Assembly (NCBI GenBank): GCA_910587355.1
Contig: CAJUKF010000009.1
Coordinates: forward strand, 1-64,000
Reading direction: 5' to 3'
Length of the DNA stretch: 64,000 nt
DNA from: an uncultured Muribaculaceae bacterium
Lineage (GTDB): Bacteria; Bacteroidota; Bacteroidia; Bacteroidales; Muribaculaceae
Shown: positions 8,677 through 18,015 of the stretch, piece by piece
Position numbering within the stretch: the first letter of the stretch is position 1
Layout: every line of letters starts with the position of its first letter
The notes under the pieces: model-generated
The model's database searches: none
Told to the model about the DNA's origin: nothing
What the model saw: only the letters and a program-made list of their open reading frames with translations
Translations under genes and position numbers: made by a program

Positions 8677-10125
8677 ATGCACCTGAAACCTGTTTTGTTG
8701 TCAGTTGCGGTGGCTTCTGCGCTGGCTGCATCTGCTCAAAAGGCTCCCGAGCCTTACGGCCCCACGCCCAACGACCGTCAGAAAGAATGGTTCGACCGTG
8801 AGATTATAGCTTTCTTTCACTATGGCATAAACACTTATGAAGATTTTGTGAATGAAGGGGAGGGAAAGGCTCCCACTGCTATTTTCAATCCTACCGCTCT
8901 GGACTGCGGCCAGTGGATACGCACGCTTAAAGAAGCGGGTATTCCTGCCGGTATCCTTACGGCCAAACATGCCGATGGTTTCTGTCTATGGCCGAGCAAA
9001 TATACCGATTATTGTGTTAAGAATTCGCCATGGAAAGACGGCAAAGGTGATGTTGTGCGTGAGTTCGTGGACGCATGCAAGGAATACGGCGTGAAAGCAG
9101 GCATTTATCTCGGCCCGCACGACCGTCATCAGCATCTGCACCCTGACTATAATACCGAATCATACAAAAAATACTACGCATCGCAGATTGAAGAGCTCAT
9201 GACCCAGTACGGACCGATATGGGAAACATGGTGGGACGGAGCGGGTGCCGATGAGCTCACGACCCCTCTTTATACCGTGTGGTATGATATAGTACGCTCC
9301 AATCAGCCCGACTGCGTGATTTTCGGAACCAAGAATTCATATCCCTTCGCCGATGTGCGCTGGATGGGCAATGAAGCCGGCGACTGCGGCAATCCCTGCT
9401 GGGCCACTACCGACTCAATATGTATCCGCGACGAAGCCGGCCATTTCGACGGCCTAAATCATGGAGTGCTCGGCGGCAATGCCTATATTCCGGCCGAGAC
9501 CGATGTGTCTATCCGTCCGAGCTGGTTCTACCACGACGTGGAGGACAGTAAGGTGAAAAGCGTCTCCGAGCTTTTCGATATCTACTGTACCAGCGTGGGC
9601 CATAACAGCGTGCTCCTGCTCAATCTTCCGCCCGACCGCCGCGGTCTGCTTCATCCGACCGATTCGGACAATGTGATTGCCCTGCGCAAGGGTCTCGACG
9701 CCACTTTCGGCAATAATCTTCTCAAAGGGAGCAAAGTGCGCTCCACCAACAACCGCGGAGGCCGTTTCAATGCCCGTAACCTCATAGACAACGACCCCGC
9801 CACATATTATGCAGGACGCGACGGCATGAACACCGGCGAAGTTGTGTTCACACTTCCGCGCCCGGCCACTTTCGACTGCCTGATGGCCGCTGAAGTGATT
9901 GATCTGGGCCATCGTACCACAGGCTGGGCCGTGGACTGGTCGACCGACGGCAAGACATGGAACACCATACCCGAAGCATCGGCCCTGCAGAGCATCGGTC
10001 ACAAATGGATTGCGCGCTTCAAGCCTGTCACTGCAAAGTATGTGCGTCTGCGCATAACCGACGGCGTGGCATGTCCGGCTCTTCACACTTTCGGTGTCTA
10101 CAAAATTGACGATTCGCTCAAATAG
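8677..10125 (+). CDS. GH29 alpha-L-fucosidase with C-terminal discoidin-like domain
   Basis: 482 residues: signal peptide (about 1-20, ending AASAQ), a GH29 TIM barrel (about 25-345) and an F5/8 type C (discoidin-like) carbohydrate-binding domain (about 350-478). Barrel landmarks are FFHYGINTY, LTAKHADGFCLWPS and WETWWDGAGAD, whose D187 is in the position of the GH29 nucleophile. GH29 enzymes remove alpha-linked fucose from host glycans, plant xyloglucan or fucoidans; linkage cannot be read from sequence. The ATG at 8677 starts the signal peptide; a TTG 27 bases upstream is less likely. The gene has its own promoter and lies 56 bases before the GH2 gene. Confidence 0.92.
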   Translation: MHLKPVLLSVAVASALAASAQKAPEPYGPTPNDRQKEWFDREIIAFFHYGINTYEDFVNEGEGKAPTAIFNPTALDCGQWIRTLKEAGIPAGILTAKHADGFCLWPSKYTDYCVKNSPWKDGKGDVVREFVDACKEYGVKAGIYLGPHDRHQHLHPDYNTESYKKYYASQIEELMTQYGPIWETWWDGAGADELTTPLYTVWYDIVRSNQPDCVIFGTKNSYPFADVRWMGNEAGDCGNPCWATTDSICIRDEAGHFDGLNHGVLGGNAYIPAETDVSIRPSWFYHDVEDSKVKSVSELFDIYCTSVGHNSVLLLNLPPDRRGLLHPTDSDNVIALRKGLDATFGNNLLKGSKVRSTNNRGGRFNARNLIDNDPATYYAGRDGMNTGEVVFTLPRPATFDCLMAAEVIDLGHRTTGWAVDWSTDGKTWNTIPEASALQSIGHKWIARFKPVTAKYVRLRITDGVACPALHTFGVYKIDDSLK

Positions 10126-10181
10126 GGATTTGAAACTTGTGGGCACCGGGTTATAAACACCTTTTTGAAATACCTTTATTT

Positions 10182-13100
10182 ATGAAAAAGTATATTTTAT
10201 CACTATGTACCGCGCTTGTAATGGCGCCTCTCGGTCTTTTTGCCGGTGTGATTGACACCAGCAAGAACTACGAGATGCTGACTACGACGGGTCTTGCTCT
10301 CGACAATAACGAGAGTATGTCGCCCGACGCCAATCTGTTTATCAACAAACCCGTAAAGGACAAGGGCTCGCAGGTATGGTCGTTTGTCGACCTCGGCAAC
10401 GATGTATACCTTATTCTCAACGCTGCTTCCGAAATGGCGATTGACAACTCGGGCATAGGCGCCCGTGAAGGCCGTGTGATTCAGTGGCAGTCGCAGAAAA
10501 ACAACCGCAACCAGCAGTGGCGCGCGACACGCAATGCCGACGGTACATATACGTTTAATTGCGTGGCAAGTGATTTCGACCTCGCATACTCCGATGCGGA
10601 GCCCGTAGGCGAGCCGGTGATGCAGCTGCCCAAAAGCGACCGGAAGAGCCACAATACGTGGACGCTCAAGAAATCGGACGTAAAAATCAGCTATGAGCCC
10701 ATGCGTACCTCGAGCACCAACGACTGGGAGAATCAGAACATCATCGGAATCAACAAAGAGGCTGCGACCGCTACCTTCGTGCCTTTCGCCGACAGCAAGT
10801 CGATGAAAGCCGACCCCTCGTACGCACACCCCTGGGAGCGCAACAACTCCACCCGATACATGCTTCTCAACGGCGACTGGAAATTCAACTGGGTCAAGGC
10901 TCCCGAAGAGCGCCCGCTCAACTTCTACAAGCCGTCATACGACGTTTCGGGCTGGGATGTGATTGAGGTCCCCTCCAACTGGGAAATGAAAGGCTACGGA
11001 ACACCGATTTACACCAATATCACCTATCCGTTCCGCAATAATCCGCCTTTCATCCAGGGTCAGCGCGGCTACACAATAAACGACGAACCCAACGCCGTCG
11101 GTTCATACCGCCGCGACTTCACACTGCCGGCCGACTGGAAAGACAAGGAAGTGTTCATCACCTTCGAGGGCGTATACAGCGCCATGTATCTCTGGGTGAA
11201 CGGCAAGAAGGTGGGTTACAGCCAGGGTCCCACAACCGATGCCCGTTTTGACATCACAAAATATGTAAAGCCAGGCAAAAACGTGCTTGCAGTCGAGGTT
11301 TACCGCTGGAGCGACGGCTCGTATCTCGAAGACCAGGATATGTTCCGCATGAGCGGCATCTACCGCGACGTATATCTCTCGGCCACCCCCAAAACCTATC
11401 TCCGCGACCTCTGTCTCACATCGACATTCACTCCCGACTACGGCAAGGCCACTCTTGACGTAAACGCTAAAGTGGACAACCGCGGTAAGCGCACAGAGAC
11501 GCGTACCGTCAAAGCCGAGGTTCTCGATGCTGCCGGCAAGGTTGTGGCAAGCATCAGCTCGCCTGCTGTGACAGTGAAACCCGGTACGGAAAGTGAGGTC
11601 ATGCTCGAAACCACTGTTGACAAACCTTCCCTCTGGAGTGCCGAGAAGCCCAATCTCTACACCGTAAACATCGAGATGCTCGACGGCAACGGCAATGTAG
11701 TGGAGGCAACCACTCAGAAATACGGTTTCCGCAACATTGAAATCAAGGACAAGAAAGTATATGTGAACGGTAAGCTCACCTACTTCAAGGGCTCAAACCA
11801 CCACGACGTCAGCCCTGCCAACGGCAAAGCCGTGCCTGTGGAGACCATGATTGAGGATGTACTGCTCTTCAAGCGCCACAATCTCAATACTATACGTACG
11901 AGCCACTATCCCAAGTCCCCCAAGATGTACTCGCTCTTCGACTACTACGGCATCTATGTAATGGATGAGGCCGACCAGGAGTGCCACGGCAACCAGTCGA
12001 TTTCAAATAATCCCGAGTGGAAAGACGCTTACGTCGACCGTGCCGTGCGAATGGTCCAGCGCGACAAGAATCATCCTTCAATCATCTTCTGGTCGCTCGG
12101 CAACGAATCGGGCGGCGGGTGCAACATTGTGGCTGAGCGCGACGCTATCCGTGCCATCGACAACCGCATCATTCACTATGAGGGCATGAACGAGACCGCC
12201 GACATCGATTCGCGCATGTATCCCTCTGTCGAGAGCATGATTGCTCAGGACCGTCAGAACACCGATAAGCCTTTCTTCCTCTGCGAATACGCCCACGCCA
12301 TGGGTAACGCCATAGGCAATCTTCCCGAATACTGGGATTATATCGAGAATCACTCCAACCGCATGATTGGCGGTTGTATCTGGGACTGGGTTGACCAGGC
12401 AATCAACAAGCCGGGCCGTCCGGCCAACGAATATTATTTCGGCGGCTCTTTCGGCGACTTCCCCAACGACAACGATTTCTGCTGCAACGGTATCATCCGC
12501 TCCGACCGCGAAGTCACTCCCAAGCTTCTCGAGGTGAAGAACGTTTACAAGTATATCGACCTTACGATGCCTACTCCGCAGCAGCTGACAATCAAGAACA
12601 AATACACCGATACCAATCTTGACGAATTCGACATGACATACACAGTCGAGAAAGACGGCGAGGTTGTGAAGCGCGGCGTCATCAGTCTTCCCTCATGTCT
12701 TCCGGGCGAATCCGTCACTATGAGTGTGCCCGAAATAGAGGTGCCGGGCATGGGCAGCGATAAGGCAGAGTATTTTGTAAACTTTGACGTGCGCCTAAAG
12801 AAAGGCACTGTATGGGCCGACGCCGGTCATTCGGTGGCTATGGCACAGTTCAAGCTCAACGATTACATGCCCGTTCTCGCTCCGGTCAACTCGACAGCAC
12901 GCATGAAGATGCACAAGGAGCCCGGCGACCGTCTGGTGATTGACGGCTACGGCTGCGAATACATTTTCAACACCCGCACCGGCTCTCTTATCGGAATGGA
13001 TGTCGACGGCCGTCAGTACATGCACGGTCTCGACGGTTTCACCTTCAACTGGTACCGCAGCATCAGCAACATGCATCCGCGTTATGTCAATGCGCATGTT

Positions 13101-13742
13101 GTCCTCGAGAACTTCACTTCCACACTTGCTCCCGACAGCACATATGTGACAGTCGACGCATCGCTCAAAGCCACCGTCGGCAAGGAGTCTGTTCCCTATA
13201 ACGTGAAGTATACTCTCTATGGCAACGGCACAGTGGATGTAACCGCCGATTTCCACACACCTTCGGAGTTCACACTGCCGCGTCTCGGTCTCACAGCCGC
13301 ATTCGCCCCCTCGCTTGAGAATGTAAGCTGGTATGGCCGCGGCCCGATTGAGAACTTCACCGACCGTCATGCCGCCGCCTCTGTCGGCAAATATGCCAAT
13401 ACAGTCGACGGTATGCGTGAGCACTATATCCGCACCCAGTCGATGGGCAACCGTACCGAGACACGCCACCTTTCGCTCACCGACAACAGCGGCAAGGGCA
13501 TACGCATCACTGCCGCCGAGCCTATTTCCTTCAGCGCGCTCCACTATACAGACAAGGACATATGGAATGCCAAGTATGACCACGACCTCGACAACGTGCG
13601 CCGCGATGAAGTCATTCTCTCGCTCGATGCCGCACAGTTCGGTCTCGGCAATGCCAGCTGCGGCCCGGGCCCTATTAAGGAGTACAGACTGCAGCCCGAC
13701 ACCACCTATACATACACATTCAGAATCGAACCTCTTAAATAA
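10182..13742 (+). CDS. GH2 beta-galactosidase with N-terminal ricin-like lectin domain
   Basis: 1186 residues. Signal peptide 1-21; a ricin-like beta-trefoil at about 25-165 with Q.W-type repeats (SQVWSFVDLGN, then NRNQQWRATRN); GH2 sugar-binding jelly roll (about 215-400); immunoglobulin-like domain (about 400-520); TIM barrel (about 520-810); beta-galactosidase small-chain domain to the C-terminus. Acid/base E642 lies in SLGNESGGG and nucleophile E702 in FLCEYAHAMGN. The architecture is that of LacZ-type enzymes with an added lectin module. It probably takes terminal beta-galactose from complex glycans in the periplasm or outside the cell. It ends in a hairpin at 13763-13795. The start at 10182 gives a proper signal peptide. 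Confidence 0.93.
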   Translation: MKKYILSLCTALVMAPLGLFAGVIDTSKNYEMLTTTGLALDNNESMSPDANLFINKPVKDKGSQVWSFVDLGNDVYLILNAASEMAIDNSGIGAREGRVIQWQSQKNNRNQQWRATRNADGTYTFNCVASDFDLAYSDAEPVGEPVMQLPKSDRKSHNTWTLKKSDVKISYEPMRTSSTNDWENQNIIGINKEAATATFVPFADSKSMKADPSYAHPWERNNSTRYMLLNGDWKFNWVKAPEERPLNFYKPSYDVSGWDVIEVPSNWEMKGYGTPIYTNITYPFRNNPPFIQGQRGYTINDEPNAVGSYRRDFTLPADWKDKEVFITFEGVYSAMYLWVNGKKVGYSQGPTTDARFDITKYVKPGKNVLAVEVYRWSDGSYLEDQDMFRMSGIYRDVYLSATPKTYLRDLCLTSTFTPDYGKATLDVNAKVDNRGKRTETRTVKAEVLDAAGKVVASISSPAVTVKPGTESEVMLETTVDKPSLWSAEKPNLYTVNIEMLDGNGNVVEATTQKYGFRNIEIKDKKVYVNGKLTYFKGSNHHDVSPANGKAVPVETMIEDVLLFKRHNLNTIRTSHYPKSPKMYSLFDYYGIYVMDEADQECHGNQSISNNPEWKDAYVDRAVRMVQRDKNHPSIIFWSLGNESGGGCNIVAERDAIRAIDNRIIHYEGMNETADIDSRMYPSVESMIAQDRQNTDKPFFLCEYAHAMGNAIGNLPEYWDYIENHSNRMIGGCIWDWVDQAINKPGRPANEYYFGGSFGDFPNDNDFCCNGIIRSDREVTPKLLEVKNVYKYIDLTMPTPQQLTIKNKYTDTNLDEFDMTYTVEKDGEVVKRGVISLPSCLPGESVTMSVPEIEVPGMGSDKAEYFVNFDVRLKKGTVWADAGHSVAMAQFKLNDYMPVLAPVNSTARMKMHKEPGDRLVIDGYGCEYIFNTRTGSLIGMDVDGRQYMHGLDGFTFNWYRSISNMHPRYVNAHVVLENFTSTLAPDSTYVTVDASLKATVGKESVPYNVKYTLYGNGTVDVTADFHTPSEFTLPRLGLTAAFAPSLENVSWYGRGPIENFTDRHAAASVGKYANTVDGMREHYIRTQSMGNRTETRHLSLTDNSGKGIRITAAEPISFSALHYTDKDIWNAKYDHDLDNVRRDEVILSLDAAQFGLGNASCGPGPIKEYRLQPDTTYTYTFRIEPLK

Positions 13743-13762
13743 ATTCTGAAACATACAAAGAA

Positions 13763-13795
13763 CGTCCCGGTGCTTTCGTAGCGCCGGGACGTTCC
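13763..13795 (+). terminator. Hairpin after the GH2 gene
   Basis: AACGTCCCGGTGC pairs with GCGCCGGGACGTT (one G-T wobble) around a 7-base loop, 20 bases after the stop. There is no clean T tract after it, so it may be a weak terminator or an RNA 3'-end stabiliser. Confidence 0.55.
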
Positions 13796-14004
13796 CACGT
13801 TTCAACTATTTATTTATGAGAGCCCCAGCATCCAATAATCACTACTCGATACTGAGGACGAGGGATGCTTGTTGCTTTCTTTATCAGTATAACAAAATTC
13901 AAGGCACGATTACTATGTTAAATTGGTGAAAGAGTGCTAATTTAGATGTTTGAAAACGATTAAAAAGCTAATAAAATTTACATCTTTTTTTTAATTCACT
14001 TAAA

Positions 14005-14613
14005 ATGAATAAAAGGTCATATATCATACCAGAGGAAGTGAGCCGCGACGAGTATTTTGCACAGGAATGGACAAAAATGCACGCCGGTGAAGTATATGAT
14101 GCCATATATCCGGGGTTCGGCGAACTATTGAGAAAGACACGACGCACAATCAAGCGCTACAACGACCTCGACCCTTTCTCTCCTGAACTGAAAGAGATTC
14201 TGACCTCGCTTCTCGGAGGATGCGGGTCTTCAATTCTGATTAATCAGCCGTTCCGTTGCGACTTCGGCTGCAATATTTTTGTCGGGGAGAATTTTTTTGC
14301 AAATTTCAATCTTACCATACTTGACGAAGGCCTTGTGACAATCGGCGACAACTGTTTCATCGGGCCGAATGTGTCGATTTACACGGCCTGTCATCCTCTT
14401 GAGGCGGAGGAGCGCAACAAGGGTGTCGAATGGGCGGAGCCGGTGACAATCGGCGACAATGTGTGGCTGGGCGGCAATGTGACAATTCTGCCCGGTGTCA
14501 CAATCGGAGACAACTGCGTGATAGGGGCCGGTTCGGTAGTGACAAAAGATATTCCCGACGGCTGTGTCGCCGCCGGGAATCCTGCAAATGTCAAGAAGGA
14601 AATCAAGCAGTGA
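14005..14613 (+). CDS. Maltose/galactoside-type sugar O-acetyltransferase
   Basis: 202 residues of the left-handed beta-helix (hexapeptide repeat) CoA acetyltransferase family, near the usual length for Maa/LacA/NodL. An N-terminal helical Mac domain (about 10-70) is followed by hexapeptide coils (VTIGDNCFIGPNVSI, then VTIGDNVWLGGNVTI, then VTIGDNCVIGAGSVV). The catalytic histidine is expected in YTACHPLE, as in LacA. It transfers acetyl from acetyl-CoA to a sugar hydroxyl; substrate unknown. It lies alone between the glycoside hydrolases and the R-M cassette, with about 240 bases of AT-rich DNA on each side. Confidence 0.9.
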   Translation: MNKRSYIIPEEVSRDEYFAQEWTKMHAGEVYDAIYPGFGELLRKTRRTIKRYNDLDPFSPELKEILTSLLGGCGSSILINQPFRCDFGCNIFVGENFFANFNLTILDEGLVTIGDNCFIGPNVSIYTACHPLEAEERNKGVEWAEPVTIGDNVWLGGNVTILPGVTIGDNCVIGAGSVVTKDIPDGCVAAGNPANVKKEIKQ

Positions 14614-14689
14614 GCAACTATACATTGGGATGATAGTATCCCAATATATTTGTGTATTTGATAACAAGTGTTAATCCTTTCAGAGAACG

Positions 14690-14720
14690 TTTATTCAATG
14701 AACGAAAACAATTAACTTTG
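14690..14720 (+). promoter_or_regulatory. Promoter of the type II R-M cassette
   Basis: TTTA at 14690-14693 and TAACTTTG at 14713-14720, 19 bases apart, fit the Bacteroidetes -33/-7 pattern with one mismatch. The transcript would have a leader of roughly 130 bases before the methyltransferase ATG. Confidence 0.6.
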
Positions 14721-14855
14721 CAATAAATGTGCGCTTGTTGCTGACAAAGACCACTAATAATATAATAAACATTTATATAATATAACGGAACTTCCTTGTT
14801 GCCGCATAAAGGTTTGGTTGCCTGTCAGCCTACATGGAAGTTTCTGCTTGTTAAT

Positions 14856-16739
14856 ATGGCAGAAAAGAAATCTTTTCTTAAAGGGAAAAAGCCGGTTACC
14901 TTTCTTGACCTCTTTGCTGGAGCAGGAGGAATAAGTGAGGGATTTCTTCAGGCTTATACTTCCGACAAATATTTCAAGTTTATTCTTGCAAGCGATATTA
15001 ACGAGAATTGTGAGTTGACACATGTTGTAAGATATAATCATCAGTTCGGACTTGATACCAAGTTCCTTACAGCTGATATTATGGCACCAGATTTTATGAT
15101 GCGTCTGCTTGCTCAACTCGGCAATGTCGAAATAGACGTTGTGACAGGTGGTCCAAGTTGTCAGTCTTTTAGCTTATCAGGCCGTCGCAGACGCTTTGAC
15201 AAAAGGGATAATTTATTTCTCCATTATCTTGCAGTAATCCGCAAACTCCGCCCTAAATACTTTGTCATGGAGAATGTCAAAGGACTACTCACAAAAGATA
15301 AAGGAAAGTTCAAAGAAGCGATACTCCGTGAAATCCGTTCGATAATTGACGATAAAAATATACCGTCATTTATTTTATTTCTAAATGGACTTCTTGACAA
15401 AAATGCATCTACGTTTGTTAAGAACTGTTTTCTTTCAAAAATTAAAATGGAAGTAGCTGATGATGAAGATGCACGCGCCGAACGAGACAATTATTTCGCT
15501 GTTCTTGAAACTCAATTTAAATCTATTACACGAAAAATAGACTATCGTCTCAGCAAATCAAACATCAACATTGCGACAATTCGTCACGGCCTGAATCTGC
15601 TTCGTCGCACCGATGAAAGAAACGCTATCTCAGCCGCTATCATTAATGAAAAAACACAGGCCGATATTGACAATGATTTCTTTGTCAACCAGTTCAACAA
15701 CTTTATATCGTTCATTGACGATTCGACGATAATAAATACTATCCTTTCTGCTATCGATACTTTCGACGAATTTGATAACTCATCAAACGAGGTCGAGGAG
15801 TTCCGAGAAATGATAAAGCTGTATTCCTATACTCTTGATGAAACATTCTCGCTGGTAAAGGATTTCGCAAAAGATAAAAAGGAAACTGAAGAACTTGACA
15901 GGCATCTTGAAAATATTAGGCTATACCGAGTCGCAAAGCCTATAGTCGCTCTCGCCGCTGATTACGGCGTACCGCAGAATCGCGAACGAGTTCTTTTTGT
16001 TGGTTGTCGAAAGGACCAAGAGCTTATCGATGCCATCCCACCAACACTTAGTGACGAAGAAAAAGTAACGGTCTATGAGGCTATCCATGACCTTGATTTT
16101 TTAGGAAACGGTTCTACTGCCGATACATATGGTACACAGCGTATCATTCCGGAATACGAGCCTCTTATTCGTAGTCGCGAAGTACAAGGCCATATCTCAG
16201 ATGCCGAAGATACTCATACATTCTCTGAATGGTCTAAGATTGGCCGTTTCGGCCATAGATTTGATTTTTGTTGCGAACCTTTCTATGTGCGTTCTATTGA
16301 AGATTTAAACAATAATCTTTTTTGCGAAGCTCCTGTACTATACAATCATCAGACAAGTTCGCAAAGTGATGATGTGAAAGAGAGGCTTTCTATTATCGCC
16401 AAGCACGGCGTATACGATGAAGATTGCAAAGAAGAACTTTCGCAGTTTGGGTTGGAATCCAATAAGCGAAACTATACTGTACTTAATCCCAAAGGTCAGA
16501 GTCCTACTGTAGTGACAATGCCCGACGATTTTATACATTATGCAGCTCATAGGGCAATGACTGTTCGCGAAATGGCACGTCTTCAGTCTTTTGATGATTC
16601 TTTCGTTTTTCAAGGAAAGCGTCAGACAGGGGGAAATAAGAGAAAGACGGAAATTCCGCAATATACACTTGTTGGTAATGCCGTACCTCCATTGATGGCT
16701 AGAGCTATCGCTAATACTATTCTGAAACATATAAAATAG
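14856..16739 (+). CDS. DNA (cytosine-5) methyltransferase of a type II R-M system
   Basis: 627 residues. C5-methyltransferase motifs appear in order: I (LDLFAGAGG), IV (GGPSCQSFS with catalytic C102), VI (MENVKG, E139), VIII (QNRERV, Q374), IX (ARLQSF) and X (VGNAVPP). The 235 residues between VI and VIII are far more than the usual few dozen and form a large helical, charged insertion rich in Asp, Glu and Lys. The ATG at 14856 begins MAEKKSFLKG just before motif I; a TTG 60 bases upstream is not favoured. The endonuclease gene starts 5 bases after its stop. Given the MvaI/BcnI-type partner, a CC-W-GG or CC-S-GG-like target is plausible but not shown. The cassette is visibly more AT-rich than its neighbours, suggesting horizontal acquisition. 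Confidence 0.93.
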   Translation: MAEKKSFLKGKKPVTFLDLFAGAGGISEGFLQAYTSDKYFKFILASDINENCELTHVVRYNHQFGLDTKFLTADIMAPDFMMRLLAQLGNVEIDVVTGGPSCQSFSLSGRRRRFDKRDNLFLHYLAVIRKLRPKYFVMENVKGLLTKDKGKFKEAILREIRSIIDDKNIPSFILFLNGLLDKNASTFVKNCFLSKIKMEVADDEDARAERDNYFAVLETQFKSITRKIDYRLSKSNINIATIRHGLNLLRRTDERNAISAAIINEKTQADIDNDFFVNQFNNFISFIDDSTIINTILSAIDTFDEFDNSSNEVEEFREMIKLYSYTLDETFSLVKDFAKDKKETEELDRHLENIRLYRVAKPIVALAADYGVPQNRERVLFVGCRKDQELIDAIPPTLSDEEKVTVYEAIHDLDFLGNGSTADTYGTQRIIPEYEPLIRSREVQGHISDAEDTHTFSEWSKIGRFGHRFDFCCEPFYVRSIEDLNNNLFCEAPVLYNHQTSSQSDDVKERLSIIAKHGVYDEDCKEELSQFGLESNKRNYTVLNPKGQSPTVVTMPDDFIHYAAHRAMTVREMARLQSFDDSFVFQGKRQTGGNKRKTEIPQYTLVGNAVPPLMARAIANTILKHIK

Positions 16740-16744
16740 TTCCC

Positions 16745-17962
16745 ATGATACACATGCGCCCATACAATGCTTTCGAGACCAAAAATGTAAAATTTTTGGT
16801 TGATAAGCAGGTGGAGTTTGCTACAATCCAAATCACCGAAACCGGTTTAAAGAAAAGCATATTGGACGCAACCGCTCCGGTTCGTGCATTTTTTAAGGAG
16901 AAGAATGTGCATGATTACGAAACGCAACTCCAAGGGCCGGAACATAAGCGTGTTATCGACACATATATTTTGACTGAAGACGCACAATATCTTACAAAAA
17001 CTTCTCTTTATCGACCCATTACTAAAAAAGGAGACCCTCGACTTTGGGTCAATAAAGTTAGAGATGTTGAGTTTCTTAGAGCAAACGATATTTTCGCAAT
17101 TATTGCGCATCGAGGCATCCTTTTCGCAGTGAATTTAACAACCGTGAATATTGAAAAGGTATGCACATCGCCAATAGACACTCCGCTGAAAGATTTAATT
17201 TTTGAAGTCTCTCGCGAAAAGAACTCTGTAAGTGATGAATTGCTATGTCTTATCAAGGATAGAATGTCTGACTGGATGCCCGCTGAAATTTTAGCAGATA
17301 CCGGAATTGGCCGTACAGTTGAATCAATACTGGGTATTGGCATGAATCCGTCAAAAAATCCAGATTATAAGGGCATCGAGTTAAAAAGCCATCGCGAAGC
17401 ATCAAAAGTGCGGAACACATTATTTACTCAGGCTCCAGAATGGGAAATCAGTCGGTTAAAAAGTGGGCGTGCTATCGTAGAAGAATATGGATATGTACCG
17501 GTTGGTTATACTCATAAATCACTTCACGTTACCCTTACTGCTAACCGCCCAAATCCTCAGGGGCTCGGCCTGTTAGTTCAACCGCAATTAGGCATATTGG
17601 AGGCTGACGAGTTCTCCCATATTGTACTGGCTGATGGTACATTCAGAAAGGTTAAAGATGTTGCAGCTTGGCAGTTGATGAATCTTCATAAACGTTTACT
17701 CACGAAACATCGTGAGACATTTTGGATTGATGCGGAAACCAAAAAGGAATCAGGCCGCGAATATTTCAGAGTTACTGAAATCCTGCACACTAAAAATCCT
17801 ATTCCCTCACAGTTTGATATCCTGCTCGAACAGGGGCAGATTACAGTTGACTTTTTGCTTTGTCGAGATTCTGGAGGCGATACATACAGCTTCAAAATCA
17901 AGGGTAAGGCACGACCTCTATTGTTCCCTCAAAGCGATACCTATAATCTCAGAGTCATTTAA
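16745..17962 (+). CDS. MvaI/BcnI-family type II restriction endonuclease with N-terminal extension
   Basis: 405 residues. The C-terminal ~210 residues match the MvaI/BcnI family: GRTVESILGIGMNPSKNPD, then DYKGIELKSHR, which contains the PD-(D/E)XK residues D207, E212 and K214. MvaI and BcnI, which cut CCWGG and CCSGG, are about 240 residues, so the ~195-residue N-terminal part here is additional; I do not recognise its fold. It follows the methyltransferase by 5 bases and is presumably co-transcribed. A second ATG at 16754 is a possible start. No controller (C) protein gene is seen. Confidence 0.85.
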   Translation: MIHMRPYNAFETKNVKFLVDKQVEFATIQITETGLKKSILDATAPVRAFFKEKNVHDYETQLQGPEHKRVIDTYILTEDAQYLTKTSLYRPITKKGDPRLWVNKVRDVEFLRANDIFAIIAHRGILFAVNLTTVNIEKVCTSPIDTPLKDLIFEVSREKNSVSDELLCLIKDRMSDWMPAEILADTGIGRTVESILGIGMNPSKNPDYKGIELKSHREASKVRNTLFTQAPEWEISRLKSGRAIVEEYGYVPVGYTHKSLHVTLTANRPNPQGLGLLVQPQLGILEADEFSHIVLADGTFRKVKDVAAWQLMNLHKRLLTKHRETFWIDAETKKESGREYFRVTEILHTKNPIPSQFDILLEQGQITVDFLLCRDSGGDTYSFKIKGKARPLLFPQSDTYNLRVI

Positions 17963-18015
17963 TCTAAAAAACAATAATAAATCTTGGCTCATATTTCCAT
18001 TTATTACGACAAGTG

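Noticed and set aside
12795..13805. 336-codon open frame antisense to the GH2 gene
   Set aside because: It lies wholly opposite a GH2 domain with intact catalytic residues; composition reflects the GC-skewed codons of the sense gene and no family features appear.
13803..13875. Structured stretch after the GH2 gene (AGCATCC/GGATGCT with inner CTCG/CGAG) considered as a tRNA-like or small RNA
   Set aside because: No cloverleaf, T-loop or acceptor arm; only a short bulged hairpin without promoter or terminator.
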